Positions 61,690 through 64,000 of a DNA stretch of 64,000 nt are shown here, piece by piece. Within the stretch, counting starts at the first letter, position 1. Each line of letters opens with the position of its first letter. A program made the position numbers and the translations under genes. The notes under the pieces were generated by a model, which saw only the letters and a program-made list of their open reading frames with translations, made no database searches and had not been told where the DNA came from. This DNA is from Epiperipatus broadwayi (Eukaryota; Onychophora; Udeonychophora; Euonychophora; Peripatidae), in the NCBI GenBank assembly GCA_028023455.1, contig JAQFVV010001064.1, positions 1 to 64,000 on the forward strand. The letters run 5' to 3'.

Positions 61690-62605
61690 ATGCTTGTTTA
61701 AGCATAGGGAATGGTGAACATGTGATACTTAATGATTTAAAATCAGATTAGTAATTATATATGATAACATAACAGATTTTTTCTTTGCTTTTAAATACCT
61801 GATAACTTTTTAATCTTTATAAAAAGATTAATGGACTTTACGTTCAAATATAATGTATATTACAAAATCTTTTAGAATGCTATCTACACATTAGGAGTTG
61901 AAATTGTGTTAAATAAATGACCCAAACATATATGAAAATTCCCAAAGCAATCATATATAAATTATAATTATTTTTATTCCTGCATCAAAAGTAAAAAAAT
62001 AAAATATCAAATAATTAAGTATTAATAAATAATTATTATCAAATAAATTCTTATTCAGGAATTAGTTTTATTTATAAGTACAAATCACCAACTTTCCAGT
62101 TTAAAAATATAAAATAAGAGCAGCTCTTCACTCTAGAGCCATCTAGTGTAAGCTTAATTAATCAGTGATTACAACATGTATATAAATTTTTTAATATTAA
62201 GGATAAAGTTTTTATATTCATCCTGGTATTTCATGATTACTCAAGCTTAATCAGATAGCATTAGAATTGATAGGCTTAACATTTTACTTTAATCTCCTCT
62301 TTTTTCATGCATCTATACGAATCTCATTAAAAAATATCCATTCTAAATCAGCTGAAGAAATTAAGCTAAGCAATATTTAAAGAGTGGAATAAATTTTATT
62401 AAAGGAATCATCAATCTAAATACATCAGATCTTATTAAATACTAAATTGAAAATTTTAAGCTAGAAAATTAAATTTAAATTTTTATATTTTATTTACAAA
62501 ACACTTATAATATTCAATTTTATTTATTAGCACAGAGAAAGTAATTTAAATGGAAGGAATTTATACTCTAAGCACATTCACTAATGTTTGTTATAATAAC
62601 TCAAA
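61690..62605. other. AT-rich stretch, nothing recognised
   Basis: No gene or repeat structure identified. Confidence 0.55.
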
Positions 62606-62608
62606 AAT

Positions 62609-62769
62609 GTCTTGTTGAGTACTAAGAATACTCTCAAACCAAACAGACACTTTAGATTGGCCTATATAACTAAATTTAAATTCAGAAGATAAGACAACCA
62701 TTCTTATCTTTTCAAAAGTTTCTATCTTGTGCTTTGGTTTGAAAGTGTTCTCAGTACTTAGCAAGATAC
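62609..62769. repeat. small hairpin (36-39 bp arms)
   Basis: GTCTTGTTGAGTACTAAGAA at 62609 is mirrored by TTCTCAGTACTTAGCAAGATAC ending at 62769, extending to TCAAACCAAA/TTTGGTTTGA. The loop is about 88 nt. Unclassified foldback. Confidence 0.75.
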
Positions 62770-62771
62770 CA

Positions 62772-63335
62772 TTGAACTACACTAACAGCATTACAGTGCG
62801 TATTCTTAGGGTGTATATCACTTCTGTTTAAATTAAAACACAGGTGTTTTTTCAATTTTTTATAAATGACTAATAAAATTATGTCTCATATGTAAATATT
62901 GTAATAATTATTCAAATTAATATATACGATTAATACTTATATTTTTAAAGTGCATACTCATTACATAAAGTAATATATATTAATGCTATAACCTTAAGAC
63001 TATGCACCTGAACAAACGACAGTAGGGACCTATTAAGTACTTCAATTTTGTTAATACAGTCAATATGCTTAGTGTTTTTCTGAAGGTTTGTGATGCTGGT
63101 GGAATATTTAAATAAAAAAATTGAATTTTTCTAAAGACATTCAACACACATATTAGGTTATGGAAATAGTCCAATATAAAAATACAATCAATATGCTTAT
63201 TTTAAAACTTACTATTTTTTTTGCTATATCTTATTTATAATTCAGATTTAATTGTTTTTTTTTTCATATATAAATGCGAACGCTTAACACACTAATTTTG
63301 TTTATCTGTACGATGTATTCTTTCATGCGTACTTT
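62772..63335. other. AT-rich stretch, nothing recognised
   Basis: No gene or repeat family identified; the minus-strand frame at 62986-63174 shows no motif. Confidence 0.5.
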
Positions 63336-63378
63336 CAGATCTCTATATTTTTACTAATAAGTTTTTAGATCTCTATAT

Positions 63379-63489
63379 ATTTTTTTTCATATGTCATAGC
63401 ATCGGCCGGGACACGAACCCAAAACCGTCTGCAACCAACTACTTGCTTGCAAGGCTGCTGTGATTACCTCTCGGCTAACAACGCTCGAC
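63379..63489 (-). repeat. tRNA-derived SINE, second copy, with 12-bp target-site duplication
   Basis: The minus strand reads CGAGCGTTGTTAGCCGAGAG (A box), then GGGTTCGTGTCCCGG (B box), ending GACATATGAAAAAAA. It is the same family as 8042-8148 and has better preserved internal promoter boxes. AGATCTCTATAT flanks both sides (63367-63378 and 63490-63501). The same 12-mer also occurs at 63337-63348. Confidence 0.88.
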
Positions 63490-63501
63490 AGATCTCTATA
63501 T

Positions 63502-64000
63502 TTTTGAAACATAAATAGAGGGATTTGTCAGTAAACTTTTAACAATAAAAGTATACTAACCTTTTAAATAAAAACATATACGCCAAACTAATAAATGTTT
63601 ATAATTACCATTGGTAATTGTTGTAATAAAAGTAAAACATTTTAAATACAGACCTTACTTGTGAAACATGCACATACGCATTACATTAAAATCAACACTT
63701 CATTAAGATTGTCTTCTGATATGATAGAAAATTTGTAATGGTATAGTATAATATACTATTATTCTACCTTTCAATAATTACTGACTTGATGATAATATTT
63801 AATATAAATAAATATTTTTAAAAAATCAAATATTATTGTGACTATTTTTATCAGTGTTAGTGATAATGAAATGCTGCATGAAATGTCAATGTTATATGTT
63901 TGCTGATTCATTAATAAAAAAATCTTTATATTATCTTTAATGTATAAAATATTATAAACCATTGATATCCCTATTTAAGTGAGGAATATATTATACAATT
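63502..64000. other. AT-rich stretch, nothing recognised
   Basis: No gene or repeat identified up to the window end. Confidence 0.5.

Overview
The window looks like very AT-rich animal nuclear DNA. It is full of microsatellites ((TA)n, (AAT)n, (GAT)n, tetranucleotide CTAT/CATC arrays) and decayed transposable elements. I found no host gene I can name, no rRNA, no intact tRNA gene, no CRISPR array and no bacterial gene organisation. The repertoire is: tRNA-derived SINEs with target-site duplications, an RTE-like LINE, an L1/Tx1-like LINE, several Penelope-like elements (PLEs), a gypsy-type LTR element and a ZBED5-type hAT transposon. It points to a metazoan; a mollusc, perhaps a cephalopod, is my best guess, but this is a guess from repeat style, not from a marker gene.

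Layout. 1-2.8 kb: unassigned purine-rich DNA, then a broken L1/Tx1-like LINE (+). 4.0-4.4 kb: a foldback whose arms resemble PLE ends and carry a hammerhead-like motif. 5.25 kb: tRNA-Gly-headed SINE. 6.6-9.3 kb: PLE cluster, made of one GIY-YIG fragment (-) and then a second family as a head-to-head pair, with a SINE inserted near the junction. 9.46-10.14 kb: dispersed repeat R1 forming a hairpin. 11.26-11.70 kb: foldback element. 11.856-13.374 kb: a complete but dead hAT copy with 8-bp target duplication. 19.3-20.0 kb: old RTE-like LINE copy (-). 21.06-21.82 kb: PLE-1 copy. 24.98-25.92 kb: second LINE copy (+). 30.87-31.24 kb: R1. 32.27-34.43 kb: LTR-like segment with CCAAT and TATA boxes. 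36.57-37.02 kb: large tetranucleotide array. 39.0-41.3 kb: deleted gypsy element (-; gag, protease, integrase, no reverse transcriptase). 41.41-44.57 kb: nearly full-length RTE-like LINE (-). 44.6-58 kb: mainly featureless, with one candidate exon, R1/R2 copies and a possible gypsy-associated repeat. 58.3-60.3 kb: LINE tail, 99-bp tandem duplication, and a 1.1-kb PLE-1 palindrome. 61.3-63.5 kb: foldback R3, a small hairpin and a second copy of the 8.0-kb SINE.

No set of genes works together here; the elements are mostly dead. The strongest theme is structural. Three PLE loci are inverted pairs with 5' ends facing and 3' ends outward, and at least five other foldbacks are present. If the region is intronic or otherwise transcribed, it would yield many long double-stranded RNA stems.
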